A stretch of 64,000 nt of DNA from Dermacoccus nishinomiyaensis (GCF_900447535.1 NZ_UFXX01000001.1:124001-188000); one strand, 5' to 3'. Positions 17,000-29,842 are shown, numbered from the stretch's first letter. Notes: a model not told the origin generated them from the letters alone. A program made the numbers and translations.

Positions 17000-19531
17000 A
17001 TGCGAGTTCCCATCGAATGGCTGCGCGAGTACGTCGACGTGCCCGAAGGGGCAACCGGCCTGCAGGTCGCAGCGGACCTCGTGCGCGTCGGACTCGAGGA
17101 GGAGGCCATCCACGGCGGCGGCGTTACCGGCCCCCTCGTCGTCGGCCGCGTGCTGACGAAGACGCCCGAGGAGCAGAAGAACGGCAAGGTCATCAACTGG
17201 TGCACCGTCGACGTCGGTGACGCGAACGGCACCGGTGAACCTCAGGGCATCGTGTGCGGCGCGCACAACTTCCAGGTCGGCGACACCGTCGTCGTCGCGC
17301 TGCCGGGTGCCGTGCTGCCGGGCGGCTTCGCCATCAGCGCCCGCAAGACGTACGGTCACCTGTCGGCCGGGATGATCTGTGCCGCAGATGAACTGGGCCT
17401 GCCCGACGACGGCTCGGGCGGCATCATCCTGCTGCCGCAGCGCCTCGGTGTCGACGCCTCGTCGCTCACGCCGGGCCAGGACGCACTGCCGCTGCTCGGG
17501 CTCGACCGCGAGACCGTCGAGGTGAACGTCACCCCCGATCGCGGTTATTGCTTCTCGATGCGCGGCATCGCGCGCGAGTACGGCCACGCCACTGGCGCGA
17601 GCTTCACCGACCCGGTCGATGCGCTGACGACGAGGGCGCCGGCAGCGAACGACTTGGGTTACCCGGTGCGCGTCGACGACCCCCAGGGGCTGCGTGGCGC
17701 GGTCGGCTGCGACCGGTACGTCGCACGCGTCGTGCGCGGCATCGACCCGAACGCACCGGTGCCCGCGTGGCTCGCGACGGCCGTCACCGAGGTGGGCATG
17801 CGCTCGATCTCGCTGCCGGTCGACGTCACCAACTACGTCATGATGGCGCTCGGCCAGCCCCTGCACGCGTTCGATCTCGGGGCGCTGGGCGAGGAGATCG
17901 TCGTGCGACGCGCCCGCGCGGGGGAGAAGCTGACGACGCTCGACGGCGTCGAGCGCACCCTGTTCGCCGAGGATCTGCTCATCACCGACGGCGGTGCGCG
18001 CCCGCTGGCGCTGGCCGGCGTCATGGGTGGTTCCGACAGCGAGGTGAGCGACTCGACGACCGACGTCCTCATCGAGGCCGCCCACTTCGACCCGGTCTCC
18101 GTCGCCCGCACCGCGCGCCGCCACAAGCTCGGCAGCGAGGCGTCCAAGCGCTACGAGCGTGGCGTCGACCCGCAGATCGCCGCAGCCGCGGCGCAGCTCG
18201 CCGTCGACCTGCTCGTGCAGTACGGCGGCGGCGCCGTCGACGAGGGCGTCACCGACCTCGACACGACGCGCGCGCCGCAGCCGATCGACTTCGACCCGCA
18301 GCAGCCGACGCGGCTCGTCGGTGTCGCGTACTCCGACGACGAGGTCGCCGAGAGCCTTGACGCCGTCGGGTGCCGGGTCGAGCGCAACGAACCGTTGTGG
18401 AGCGTCACACCGCCCACGTGGCGCCCCGACCTGACGAGCGGGCCCGACCTCGTCGAGGAAGTGGCGCGTCTGCGCGGGTATGACGCCATCCCATCCGTCC
18501 TGCCGCGACCCCTCGCCGGGCGTGGGCTGACGGCGTCGCAGCGCTACCGCCGCAACGTGGCGAATGCGCTCGCGATGGCTGGCCTGACGGAGATCATCTC
18601 GCTGCCGTTCGTCAGTGATGACGTACACGACAAGCTCGGCTTCGCAGCCGACGACGCGCGGCGCACGAGCGTGCGCCTGACCAACCCGCTGTCGGACGAG
18701 CTGCCGCTCATCCGCACGAGTGTTCTCGCCACGATGATGGACTCGCTCAAGCGCAACGTCGCGCGCGGGTTCAAGGACGTGGCGCTGTTCGAGATCGGTC
18801 TCGTCGTCGCCGGTGAGGCGGGCCAGGCGCCGACGTCACCGGTCGGCGTGCACCCGGCGCCTGAGGTGCTCGACGCGATCCGCTCGGCCGTGCCGGCGCA
18901 GCCGCGCCACGTCGCCTGGGTCGCCGCCGGTGACAGCGAGCGCAAAGGCTGGTGGGGTGCCGGGCGCGGCGCGGACTGGAGCGACGCGATCGCCGTGGCG
19001 CTGCAGATCGGGCGCGTGCTCGGCGTCGACCTGACGATCGAGCAGGCGCAGGTGGCGCCGTTCCACCCGGGACGCTGCGCGAGCATCGCGCTGCCGGACG
19101 GCACCGTCATCGGCGCAGCGGGCGAGCTGCACCCCAAGGTCGTCGCGGCGTTCTCGCTGCCGGCCCGCACGGTCGGGGGCGAACTCGACCTCGACGCGCT
19201 GTCGGCGTACGCCGAGCGCCCCGGTGTCGCTTCGAGCATCGCGACGTTCCCGCAGGCGCATTCCGACGTCGCGCTCGTCGTCGACGCGTCCGTCCCTGCG
19301 GCTCGCGTCGAGACGGCGTTGCGCTCGGGGGCCGGTGAACACCTCGAGTCGGTCGCGCTGTTCGACATCTACACGGGCGATCAGGTCGGTGAGGGCAAGA
19401 AGTCCCTCGCGTACCGCCTGTTCTTCCGTTCCCCCGAGCGGACGCTGACGACCGACGAGGTGAACGCGGCACGCGACGCGGCAGTGCGCGCCGTCGACGA
19501 GAGTGTTGGAGCGAGCCTGCGCGGCGCCTGA
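17000..19531 (+). CDS. pheT: phenylalanyl-tRNA synthetase beta subunit
   Basis: An 843-aa subunit that binds tRNA-Phe and edits mischarged Tyr-tRNA. In order: N-terminal domain beginning MRVPIEWLREYVDVP, the EMAP-like tRNA-binding domain (residues about 40-160, with CGAHNFQVGD), the B3/B4 editing domain (RSISLPVDVTNYVMMALGQP), the B5 domain, the inactive class II-like core and the C-terminal ferredoxin-fold anticodon-binding domain (ATFPQAHSDVALVVD). Full length for the family. GGAGG (16986-16990) precedes the ATG. Confidence 0.97.
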   Translation: MRVPIEWLREYVDVPEGATGLQVAADLVRVGLEEEAIHGGGVTGPLVVGRVLTKTPEEQKNGKVINWCTVDVGDANGTGEPQGIVCGAHNFQVGDTVVVALPGAVLPGGFAISARKTYGHLSAGMICAADELGLPDDGSGGIILLPQRLGVDASSLTPGQDALPLLGLDRETVEVNVTPDRGYCFSMRGIAREYGHATGASFTDPVDALTTRAPAANDLGYPVRVDDPQGLRGAVGCDRYVARVVRGIDPNAPVPAWLATAVTEVGMRSISLPVDVTNYVMMALGQPLHAFDLGALGEEIVVRRARAGEKLTTLDGVERTLFAEDLLITDGGARPLALAGVMGGSDSEVSDSTTDVLIEAAHFDPVSVARTARRHKLGSEASKRYERGVDPQIAAAAAQLAVDLLVQYGGGAVDEGVTDLDTTRAPQPIDFDPQQPTRLVGVAYSDDEVAESLDAVGCRVERNEPLWSVTPPTWRPDLTSGPDLVEEVARLRGYDAIPSVLPRPLAGRGLTASQRYRRNVANALAMAGLTEIISLPFVSDDVHDKLGFAADDARRTSVRLTNPLSDELPLIRTSVLATMMDSLKRNVARGFKDVALFEIGLVVAGEAGQAPTSPVGVHPAPEVLDAIRSAVPAQPRHVAWVAAGDSERKGWWGAGRGADWSDAIAVALQIGRVLGVDLTIEQAQVAPFHPGRCASIALPDGTVIGAAGELHPKVVAAFSLPARTVGGELDLDALSAYAERPGVASSIATFPQAHSDVALVVDASVPAARVETALRSGAGEHLESVALFDIYTGDQVGEGKKSLAYRLFFRSPERTLTTDEVNAARDAAVRAVDESVGASLRGA

Positions 19532-19546
19532 TTCCGGCATGATCGA

Positions 19547-19581
19547 CAGGGTGGGGGCGGCGTGACGCCGTCTCCACCCTG
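19547..19581 (+). terminator. hairpin terminator of pheST
   Basis: Arms 19547-19562 and 19566-19581 form a 16-bp stem (two G-U pairs) with a 3-nt loop, 15 nt after the pheT stop and directly before the argC operators. No U-tract, so the terminator role is inferred from position. Confidence 0.65.
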
Positions 19582-19585
19582 TGTG

Positions 19586-19616
19586 CATGAGTATGACCTA
19601 AAAATGCATGGGTATG
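19586..19616. promoter_or_regulatory. two tandem ARG boxes (ArgR operators) upstream of argC
   Basis: CATGAGTATG (19586-19595) and CATGGGTATG (19607-19616) are near-identical CAT-N4-ATG palindromes whose centres are exactly 21 bp apart, the spacing of paired ARG boxes. The second extends to GCAT-N4-ATGC and would overlap the -35 region of the TAGGCT box at 19627-19632. ArgR is encoded at the end of the same operon, giving a simple feedback loop on arginine synthesis. Confidence 0.8.
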
Positions 19617-19626
19617 CGATCTGCGC

Positions 19627-19632
19627 TAGGCT
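19627..19632 (+). promoter_or_regulatory. -10 box of the arg operon, leaderless type
   Basis: TAGGCT ends 6 nt before the argC ATG at 19639, so transcription likely starts at the start codon. The -35 region falls inside the second ARG box, fitting steric repression by ArgR. Confidence 0.6.
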
Positions 19633-19638
19633 GGGGGC

Positions 19639-20685
19639 ATGGTCACAGCAGCTGTCGCCGGGGCGAGTGGATATGCGGGCGGGGAGATCCTGCGCCTCTT
19701 GCTCGCCCATCCCGACGTCGAGATCGGCGCACTGACGGCGGGTTCCTCCGCCGGTTCGCGCCTCGGCGATCATCACCCGTCGTTGTTCTCCCTCGCCGAG
19801 CGACCCGTGCGTGCCACGAACGCTGACGCCCTCGCCGGCCACGACGTCGTCTTCCTCGCACTGCCGCACGGGCAGAGCGCTGCGCTCGCCGCGCAGCTCG
19901 ACGCAGACGTCGTCGTCATCGACTGTGGCGCGGATTTTCGGCTCGAGCGCGAGAGCGACTGGCAGCGTTTTTACGACACGCCCTACGCTGGGTCCTGGGC
20001 CTACGGGATGCCCGAACTCGTCTCGAAGGGCGTCAAGCGGCGCGAGCAGTTGCGCGGCGCGCGCCGCGTCGCCGTCCCCGGGTGCTATCCGACGGCCGTC
20101 TCGCTCGCTCTCGCGCCGCTCGCGGCGGCGTCCCTCATCGCGCTCGACGACGTGGTCGTCGTCGCGTCCTCGGGTGTCTCGGGGGCCGGCAAGGGCCTCA
20201 AGCCACACCTGCTCGGCGCCGAGGTCATGGGGTCGATGAGCCCGTACGGCGTCGGCGGCGGGCACCGTCACACGCCCGAGATCGCGCAGAACCTGCGTCT
20301 CGCCGCCGGCGGTGAGCGCGAGGTTACGCTGTCGTTCACGCCGACGCTCGCCCCCATGCCGCGCGGCATCCTCGCGACGTCGACGGCTCGGCTGGCGCCC
20401 GGCACGACGGCTGATGACGTCGCGCGCGCCCTCGCCGAGGCCTATGCCGACGAACCCTTCGTCGAGCTCCTGGCTGCCGGGTCGTGGCCCGCGACCGGTT
20501 CGGTGCTCGGGTCGAACGTCGTCACCCTGCAGTTCGCGCTCGACGAGGTGGCGGGGCGCGTCGTCGTCACCTCCGCCGTCGACAACCTGACGAAGGGGAC
20601 GGCCGGTGCAGCCGTGCAGTCGATGAACCTGTCGCTCGGCCTGGGCGAGACCACGGGCCTGCCGCTCGCGGGGGTGAGCCCCTGA
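19639..20685 (+). CDS. argC: N-acetyl-gamma-glutamyl-phosphate reductase
   Basis: A 348-aa NADPH-dependent enzyme reducing N-acetylglutamyl phosphate to the semialdehyde, the third step of arginine synthesis. The N-terminal Rossmann motif GASGYAGGE, the active-site [13 protein letters not shown] with the catalytic Cys, and the conserved [10 protein letters not shown] are present; the length is normal. It is first in the operon, directly behind the ARG boxes. Its stop shares one base with the start of the ACT-domain gene (TGATG). Confidence 0.97.
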   Translation: MVTAAVAGASGYAGGEILRLLLAHPDVEIGALTAGSSAGSRLGDHHPSLFSLAERPVRATNADALAGHDVVFLALPHGQSAALAAQLDADVVVIDCGADFRLERESDWQRFYDTPYAGSWAYGMPELVSKGVKRREQLRGARRVAVPGCYPTAVSLALAPLAAASLIALDDVVVVASSGVSGAGKGLKPHLLGAEVMGSMSPYGVGGGHRHTPEIAQNLRLAAGGEREVTLSFTPTLAPMPRGILATSTARLAPGTTADDVARALAEAYADEPFVELLAAGSWPATGSVLGSNVVTLQFALDEVAGRVVVTSAVDNLTKGTAGAAVQSMNLSLGLGETTGLPLAGVSP

Positions 20686-21095
20686 TGGTCGCGTTCGGAG
20701 CTCGGTTCACCCTGATCGCCCACCCCGAGGAGCTGTCGTACGTGCGCCTCGGCGCGCAGGAGGTCGTGCCCGAATGGGCGCTCACGGACGCGCCGCTCGT
20801 CTCCGTCAGTGCGACGGCGTCGGAGACGTCGGTGCTGTGCCTCACCTCAGCGATCCCGCGGGACGCGGTCGTGCGTCAGCAGGGCCCGTTCCACGTGTTC
20901 GAGGTCGAGGGTCCGCTCGACTTCGCGCTGACGGGTCTGCTCTCGGCCATCGTCGCGCCGCTCGGCGAGGCCGACGTCACCGTCTTCACCGTCTCGACGT
21001 TCGACACCGACTGGATCATGGTGCCGACGTACGAATCCGCGCGCGCTCGTGAGCTGTGGGCTCGTGGCGGGCACATCATCAAGGAGAAACCATGA
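20685..21095 (+). CDS. ACT-domain protein (COG3603 type, CASTOR/ACT_7-like)
   Basis: A 136-aa protein set between argC and argJ, coupled to both by overlapping stop/start codons. It has the hallmarks of the small COG3603 ACT proteins: EGPLDFALTG (residues 75-84) and STFDTDWIMV (104-113). ACT domains bind amino acids and regulate enzymes, and the eukaryotic arginine sensor CASTOR1 is built from the same ACT type. No catalytic residues are expected. Its place inside the arginine operon makes an arginine- or intermediate-sensing role attractive, but this is inference; it could also serve another pathway. The ATG has no separate ribosome-binding site and relies on coupling. Confidence 0.88.
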   Translation: MVAFGARFTLIAHPEELSYVRLGAQEVVPEWALTDAPLVSVSATASETSVLCLTSAIPRDAVVRQQGPFHVFEVEGPLDFALTGLLSAIVAPLGEADVTVFTVSTFDTDWIMVPTYESARARELWARGGHIIKEKP

Positions 21096-22243
21096 GTGTC
21101 ACCGCTGCCGCAGGCTTCCGCGCGGCGGGCGTGACGGCGGGGCTGAAGCCCAGCGGGCGCCCCGACGTCGCCCTCGTCGTCAACGACGGGCCCGAGCACG
21201 TCGTCGCCGCCGTGTTCACCTCGAACCGCGTCGAGGCGGCGCCGGTGACCTGGTCGCGCCAGGTGGTGACGGACGGGCGCGCCGACGTCGTTCTGCTCAA
21301 CTCCGGTGGCGCCAACGCCTGCACCGGGGCGCAGGGTTTCCTCGACACGCACCGCAGTGCCGAACTCGCCGCCGAGGCCGTCGGTGTGAGCGCCGGTGAC
21401 GTCGTCGTCTGCTCGACGGGCCTCATCGGTGAGTTGCTGCCGATGGACAAGATCGAATCCGGTATCACCGCGGCGGCCGGTTCGTTGAGCGCTGACGGCG
21501 GGGAGGACGCCGCGACCGCCATCATGACGACGGACACGGTCGCGAAGGAGTGCACCGGGTTCGGTTCCGGCTACACGATCGGCGGCATGGCGAAGGGCGC
21601 CGGCATGCTCGCGCCGTCCCTCGCGACGATGCTCGTCGTCATCACGACCGACGCGGTCCTCACCGCCGAGCAGGCCGGCGAGGCGTTGCGCGCGGCGACG
21701 GCGATGTCGTTCGATCGCATCGACTCGGACGGTTGCCAGTCGACGAACGACACCGTCGTGCTCATGGCCTCGGGAGCGAGCGGGGTGAGCCCGCAGATGG
21801 GGGAGTTCACGGCCATCCTCACGCAAGTCTGCGTCGACCTGGCCGAACAGCTCATCGCCGACGCGGAGGGCGCCGCGCACGACATCACGATCGACGTCCA
21901 GGGCGCCGCCAACGTTGACGATGCACTTGAGGTTGCACGTTCGATAGCCCGCAACAACCTCTTCAAGTGCGCCGTGTTCGGCAACGATCCCAACTGGGGG
22001 CGGGTTCTCGCGGCCGTCGGGACGACCTCGGCCGCGTTCGAGCCGACGCAGCTCGACGTCGCGATCAACGGCGTCATGGTGTGCCGCAGCGGCGGGGTCG
22101 GTGACGACCGCGCTGGCGTCGACATGTCTCAGCGTGAAGTGAAGGTCGAGGTGTTTCTCCACGCCGGTGACGCCGACGCCACCGTCCTGACGAACGACCT
22201 CACGCACGACTACGTCCACGAGAACTCGGCGTACAGCACATGA
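21092..22243 (+). CDS. argJ: glutamate N-acetyltransferase/ornithine acetyltransferase
   Basis: A 383-aa enzyme that recycles the acetyl group from N-acetylornithine to glutamate, closing the acetyl cycle. It is an Ntn-hydrolase that cleaves itself before a nucleophilic Thr: the motif [16 protein letters not shown] holds this Thr in ATML. Also visible are [13 protein letters not shown] and [22 protein letters not shown] (21081-21086) precedes the ATG, which overlaps the ACT gene stop (ATGA). Whether it also uses acetyl-CoA (bifunctional) cannot be told from the sequence. Confidence 0.97.
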   Translation: MSVTAAAGFRAAGVTAGLKPSGRPDVALVVNDGPEHVVAAVFTSNRVEAAPVTWSRQVVTDGRADVVLLNSGGANACTGAQGFLDTHRSAELAAEAVGVSAGDVVVCSTGLIGELLPMDKIESGITAAAGSLSADGGEDAATAIMTTDTVAKECTGFGSGYTIGGMAKGAGMLAPSLATMLVVITTDAVLTAEQAGEALRAATAMSFDRIDSDGCQSTNDTVVLMASGASGVSPQMGEFTAILTQVCVDLAEQLIADAEGAAHDITIDVQGAANVDDALEVARSIARNNLFKCAVFGNDPNWGRVLAAVGTTSAAFEPTQLDVAINGVMVCRSGGVGDDRAGVDMSQREVKVEVFLHAGDADATVLTNDLTHDYVHENSAYST

Positions 22244-23168
22244 GCGGGACGGAGAACGTGACGACCCAGCCTCGCGACCTCTCGTCGCTCGCCTCGGCGG
22301 GTCTCAAGGCGGGCACCCTCGTCGAGGCGCTGCCGTGGCTGCAGAAGTATCAGGACGCGCTCGTTGTCGTGAAGTACGGCGGCAACGCCATGAGGGACGA
22401 CGCCCTCAAGCGCGCCTTCGCCGAAGACATCGCCTTCCTGCGTTACGCCGGGCTACGCCCCGTCGTCGTCCACGGCGGCGGCCCGCAGATCGCCGCGATG
22501 CTCAACCGGCTCGGGATGAAGAGCGAGTTCCGCGGCGGCCTGCGCGTCACGACGCCCGAGACGATGGAAGTCGTGCGCATGGTGCTGACGGGCCAGGTCT
22601 CGCGCGAACTCGTCGGCCTCATCAACAATCACGGCCCGATGGCGTTCGGCCTCTCCGGCGAGGATGCAGGCCTGTTCGGCGCCCGCCGCCGCCCCGCCAT
22701 CGTCGACGGTGAGGCCGTCGACGTCGGCCTCGTCGGTGACGTCGAGATGGTCGACCCGCAGATCGTGCGTGACCTCGCGCACTCGGGGCGCATCCCCGTC
22801 ATCTCGTCCGTGGCGCCCGACCTCGAGCGCGAGGGGCAGGTGCTCAACGTCAACGCCGACACCGCCGCGAGTGCTCTCGCCGTCGCGCTCGGCGCGCACA
22901 AGCTCGTCGTGCTCACGGACGTCGAGGGGGTCTACGCGAACTGGCCGGACGAGTCGTCGCTGCTGTCGAAGCTGCCCGTCGACGAGGCCGAACGCATGCT
23001 CGCGACGGTCGACTCGGGCATGGTTCCCAAGCTCGAGGCCTGCATCCGCGCCGTGCGCGGGGGCGTGCCGCACACCCACGTCGTCAACGGGCGACGCCCG
23101 CACTCCATCCTGCTCGAGATCTTCACGGACGAAGGGATCGGCACGATGATCACCTCAGGAGGACGCCG

Positions 23169-23172
<4 letters not shown>
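22240..23172 (+). CDS. argB: acetylglutamate kinase
   Basis: A 310-aa amino-acid-kinase-fold enzyme that phosphorylates N-acetylglutamate, the usual arginine-feedback step. The phosphate-binding KYGGNAM, substrate-binding [12 protein letters not shown] and the C-terminal [13 protein letters not shown] are present. The N-terminal extension of about 30 residues before the kinase core is the type of helix found in arginine-inhibited hexameric enzymes, so feedback inhibition is likely. It overlaps argJ and argD by 4 nt each. Confidence 0.97.
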
Positions 23173-24406
<1,234 letters not shown>

Positions 24407-24410
<4 letters not shown>

Positions 24411-25335
24411 CCCGCCACTTCCTGCGTGACGACGACCTGAGCCCCGCCGAGCAGGCCGAGGTGCTCGCGCTCGCGGCGACGCTCAAACGAGACCGGCACG
24501 CCAAGCAGCCGTTCGCGGGTCCCCAGGGCGTCGCCATCATCTTCGACAAGCCGACGCTGCGCACTCAGCTCAGCTTCAGCGTGGGGGTCGCCGAGCTCGG
24601 CGGGCACCCGATGATCGTCGACGGCAAGCTCGCGCAGATCGGCACGCGTGAGTCGATCCACGACGTCGCGAAGGTGCTTGGGCGCCAGGTCAGCGCGATC
24701 GTGTGGCGCACCTACGGCCAGGGCCGCCTCGAAGAGATGGCCGAGCACGCGGGCGTGCCCGTGGTCAACGCCCTGACGGACGCCTTCCACCCCTGCCAGA
24801 TCCTCGCCGACCTGCTGACGGTCGCCGAACACAAGGGCAGCGCTGCCGGTCGCAAGGTCGCCTACGTCGGTGACGCTGCGAACAACATGGCCCACAGCTA
24901 CCTGCTCGGTTTCGCGACGGCCGGCGCCGACATCACCGTCGCCGGCCCGCACGGGTACGGCCCGGATCCGGCGATCCTCGAGCGCGCCAAGGAGATCGCC
25001 GCGACGACCTGCGGCGGCGCGCATGCGAGCGAGGACGCCATCGAAGCCGTGACGGGCGCGGACGTCGTCATCACCGACACGTGGGTGTCGATGGGCATGG
25101 AGGACGAGGCGAGCACGCGCAAGGGCGAGAGCAATCCGTTCAGCGCCTTCAGCGTGACGAGCGAGCTGATGGCGCACGCGGCGCCTGACGCGATCGTCAT
25201 GCACTGCCTGCCGGCATACCGTGGTTTCGAGATCGCCGCGGACGTCATCGACGGCCCCGCCTCGGTCGTGTGGGACGAGGCGGAGAACCGGCTGCATGCG
25301 CAGAAGGCGCTGCTGACGTTCCTCGCGGAGCACGC

Positions 25336-25339
<4 letters not shown>
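24407..25339 (+). CDS. argF: ornithine carbamoyltransferase
   Basis: A 310-aa enzyme that makes citrulline from ornithine and carbamoyl phosphate. The carbamoyl-phosphate loop, STRTR in most family members, reads TLRTQ here (residues 50-54 in [12 protein letters not shown]). FHPCQ, the ornithine-binding [11 protein letters not shown] and the MHCLPAYRG motif are intact, and the operon context leaves little doubt about function. The loop variant may be a lineage feature; a switch to an acylated ornithine substrate is a less likely alternative. It overlaps argD and argR by 4 nt. Confidence 0.95.
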
Positions 25340-27431
<2,092 letters not shown>

Positions 27432-27459
27432 CGCTCGACGTCCGCTCACGCTGACGCTC

Positions 27460-27509
27460 GATGTTGCCCGGGTTTCGGGGGCCGACGCCCCCGAAACCTG
27501 GGCAACATC
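27460..27509 (+). terminator. 23-bp hairpin at the end of the arg operon
   Basis: Arms 27460-27482 and 27487-27509 pair along all 23 positions (one G-U) with a 4-nt loop. It lies 28 nt after argH and most likely ends the arg message. There is no U-tract. The unusual length and near-perfect symmetry could also mean a dispersed extragenic palindrome. Confidence 0.65.
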
Positions 27510-27571
27510 GCGTGCGGGGCCTCACGCCGAGGGAGGTGGCCCGAATCGGGCGTGGGCGGCACAATGTCGGC

Positions 27572-28210
27572 GTGCCGGATCTCGACTCATCGTTCTTCGC
27601 CCATCCGCCCGTCGACGTCGCGCCGAAGCTCTTGGGCCTCACCGTCTCGCACGCGGGGGTGACGCTGCGTATCACCGAGGTGGAGGCCTACCATGGCGCC
27701 GTCGACCCGGGTTCGCACGGCTTCAAGCGCCGCACCGACCGCAACTCCGCGCTGTTCGGCCCGCCCGGCACCTGCTACGTCTACATCAACTACGGCATCC
27801 ACCGGGCCCTGAACCTCGTCTGCGGGGCTGACGGAGAGTCGGCCGGTTGCCTCGTCCGTTCTGGCGAGATCATCGACGGCCTCGACCTCGCGCGGGAGCG
27901 GCGCATGGCGAGTGCACGCGAGGGCGCGCCGCTTCCCAAGGACGCCCATCTCGCTCGTGGCCCGGGCAACCTCGCGAAGGCGCTCGCGATCGAGCCGATC
28001 CTCGGCGGCACTCCCGTCGTCGGGCCGGATGCCCAGGTCGTCGTCCGTCGACCGGACGGCCACGTCGCGCCCGAGTACCTCACCGGCCCGCGTGTCGGCG
28101 TGAGCGGGCCGGGCGGTGAGGGCGAGAGCTTCCCCTGGCGCTTCTGGATCCCGGGCGAGCCGAGCGTATCCGCCTACCGCGCCGCGGTGACGCGGGTGCG
28201 CAAGCGCTGA
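27572..28210 (+). CDS. mpg: 3-methyladenine DNA glycosylase (AAG/MPG family)
   Basis: A 212-aa base-excision repair enzyme that removes alkylated purines. The catalytic region ITEVEAYHGAVDPGSHG with its Glu, the YVYINYGIH motif and the GPGNLAKAL stretch match the Aag/MPG fold. The GTG at 27572 gives the standard N-terminus (VPDLDSSFFAHPPVDVAPKLLG); the open frame extends 37 codons upstream through the hairpin and is unlikely to be translated. It lies just before tyrS, as mpg (Rv1688) does in M. tuberculosis. Confidence 0.93.
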   Translation: MPDLDSSFFAHPPVDVAPKLLGLTVSHAGVTLRITEVEAYHGAVDPGSHGFKRRTDRNSALFGPPGTCYVYINYGIHRALNLVCGADGESAGCLVRSGEIIDGLDLARERRMASAREGAPLPKDAHLARGPGNLAKALAIEPILGGTPVVGPDAQVVVRRPDGHVAPEYLTGPRVGVSGPGGEGESFPWRFWIPGEPSVSAYRAAVTRVRKR

Positions 28211-28327
28211 CGCAGCCCGTTGCAGCGGCGCCCTCCACGCAGCAGGCGCGCCGGATCGGGCGGTCGTGGGAGACTCTGGGGTGGGTGCGTGATCCGCGCA
28301 ACCGAATCATCTGACGAAAGGGACGAC

Positions 28328-29590
28328 GTGAGCAACATCCTCGACGAGCTGCAGTGGCGCGGAGCGGTGGCGCAGACCACCGACGAGACGCAGCTGCGTG
28401 ACGCGCTCGCGAACGGACCGCTCACGGTGTATTGCGGCTTCGACCCGACGGCGCCGTCCCTGCACTTCGGCAACCTGGTCCAGCTGATCCAGCTGCGACG
28501 GCTCCAGCGCGCCGGGCATCGCGTCATCGTCCTCGTCGGAGGTTCGACGGGTCTCATCGGTGATCCGCGCCCTAGCGCGGAGCGCGTGCTCAAGACGAAG
28601 GACCAGACGGCGCAATGGGTCGCGCGCATCCGTGAGCAGGTGCAGCCGTTCCTCGACTTCGACGGCGACAACCCCGCCATCGCGGTCAACAACCTCGACT
28701 GGACTCAGGGCATCTCGGCCCTCGACTTCCTGCGTGACTACGGCAAGCACTTCCGCGTCAACGGGATGATCAAGAAGGACGCCGTCGCGGCGCGCCTCAA
28801 TTCCGAGCAGGGCATCAGCTACACGGAGTTCAGCTACCAGATCCTGCAGGCCCTCGACTACCTGCACCTGTTCCGCGAGTACGGCTGCACCTTGCAGCTC
28901 GGCGGCTCCGATCAGTGGGGCAACCTCATCGCCGGCTCTGATCTCATCCGTTCGGTGGAGGGCAAGAGTGTGCACGTGCTCACCTCGCCGCTGCTCACGG
29001 ACGCGTCCGGGCAGAAGTACGGCAAGTCGGAGGGCAATGCCATCTGGCTCGACGCGCAGATGACGAGCCCGTACGTCTTCTACCAGTACTTCCTCAACGT
29101 CGAGGATTCCGAGGTCATCAAGCTCATCAAGTTCATGACCGATCGGACGAAGGACGAGGTCGCGGAGCTCGAACGCGCCGTGGCCGAGGAACCCTTCAAG
29201 CGAGTGGCGCAGAAGACGCTGGCGGCCGACGTCACGACGCTCGTGCACGGTGAGGCGGCGACGGCCGGCGCCATCGCGGCGAGTGAGGCGATGTTCGGCA
29301 AGGGTGACGTGACGGCCCTCGACGCGGGGACGCTGCGTGACGCCGTCGCGGAGTTGCCTGGGGGAGAGGTTTCGCCGGGTACCACCCTGACGGACGCGCT
29401 CATCGCGGTGGGCATCGCGGAGTCTCGCAATGCGGCCCGACGTCTCATCGGGGACGGCGCCATCTCCGTGAACAACGCGAAGTTCGACGACCCGGAGCAC
29501 GAACTGAGCGCTGACGACTTCCTCCACGGCGTGGCCGCGATCATCAAGCGTGGGCGCAAGCACCAGGCAGCCGCGCGGCTCGCGCACTGA
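28328..29590 (+). CDS. tyrS: tyrosyl-tRNA synthetase
   Basis: A 420-aa class I enzyme charging tRNA-Tyr. The HIGH-type motif appears as PSLHFGN, the KMSKS-type as KYGKSEGN, and Tyr recognition by YCGFDPTAPSLHFG and SYQILQALDYLHLF. An S4-like RNA-binding domain forms the C-terminal about 65 residues. GTG 28328 follows AAAGGGA (28317-28323). The 117-nt upstream region shows no T-box motif. Confidence 0.97.
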   Translation: MSNILDELQWRGAVAQTTDETQLRDALANGPLTVYCGFDPTAPSLHFGNLVQLIQLRRLQRAGHRVIVLVGGSTGLIGDPRPSAERVLKTKDQTAQWVARIREQVQPFLDFDGDNPAIAVNNLDWTQGISALDFLRDYGKHFRVNGMIKKDAVAARLNSEQGISYTEFSYQILQALDYLHLFREYGCTLQLGGSDQWGNLIAGSDLIRSVEGKSVHVLTSPLLTDASGQKYGKSEGNAIWLDAQMTSPYVFYQYFLNVEDSEVIKLIKFMTDRTKDEVAELERAVAEEPFKRVAQKTLAADVTTLVHGEAATAGAIAASEAMFGKGDVTALDAGTLRDAVAELPGGEVSPGTTLTDALIAVGIAESRNAARRLIGDGAISVNNAKFDDPEHELSADDFLHGVAAIIKRGRKHQAAARLAH

Positions 29591-29671
29591 CCGAGACGAC
29601 AGCGGGGGCTCACCATGACGGTGGGTCCCCGTTGCGCATCCCGGGGTGGTGGCCGCACCCGGGCTGTCGAT

Positions 29672-29700
29672 TTGGCAGCACCCGCCGCGCTGTGTAATGT
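29672..29700 (+). promoter_or_regulatory. rrn promoter P1
   Basis: TTGGCA (29672-29677) and TAATGT (29695-29700) separated by exactly 17 nt. Close to consensus and correctly oriented toward the rRNA genes. Confidence 0.7.
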
Positions 29701-29813
29701 TCTCTGAGTCGCCGCGAGCGAGGAGCTGGAAACAGCCACTCACTCGGACGGCTCTTGGTCACCAATTCGACTGGGACGCAACGAATTACAGCGATGTGGT
29801 TCCAAGCGCCGAG

Positions 29814-29842
29814 TTGAAGTCGGGGAGCGAGGGTGGTAAGGT
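29814..29842 (+). promoter_or_regulatory. rrn promoter P2
   Basis: TTGAAG (29814-29819) and TAAGGT (29837-29842) separated by exactly 17 nt, 142 nt downstream of P1. Tandem promoters are typical for rrn operons that must respond to growth rate. Confidence 0.7.

Noticed and set aside
28211-28327. T-box before tyrS
   Set aside because: GGTGGGTGCGTG looks similar at first but lacks the ACCGCG half and the antiterminator pairing.
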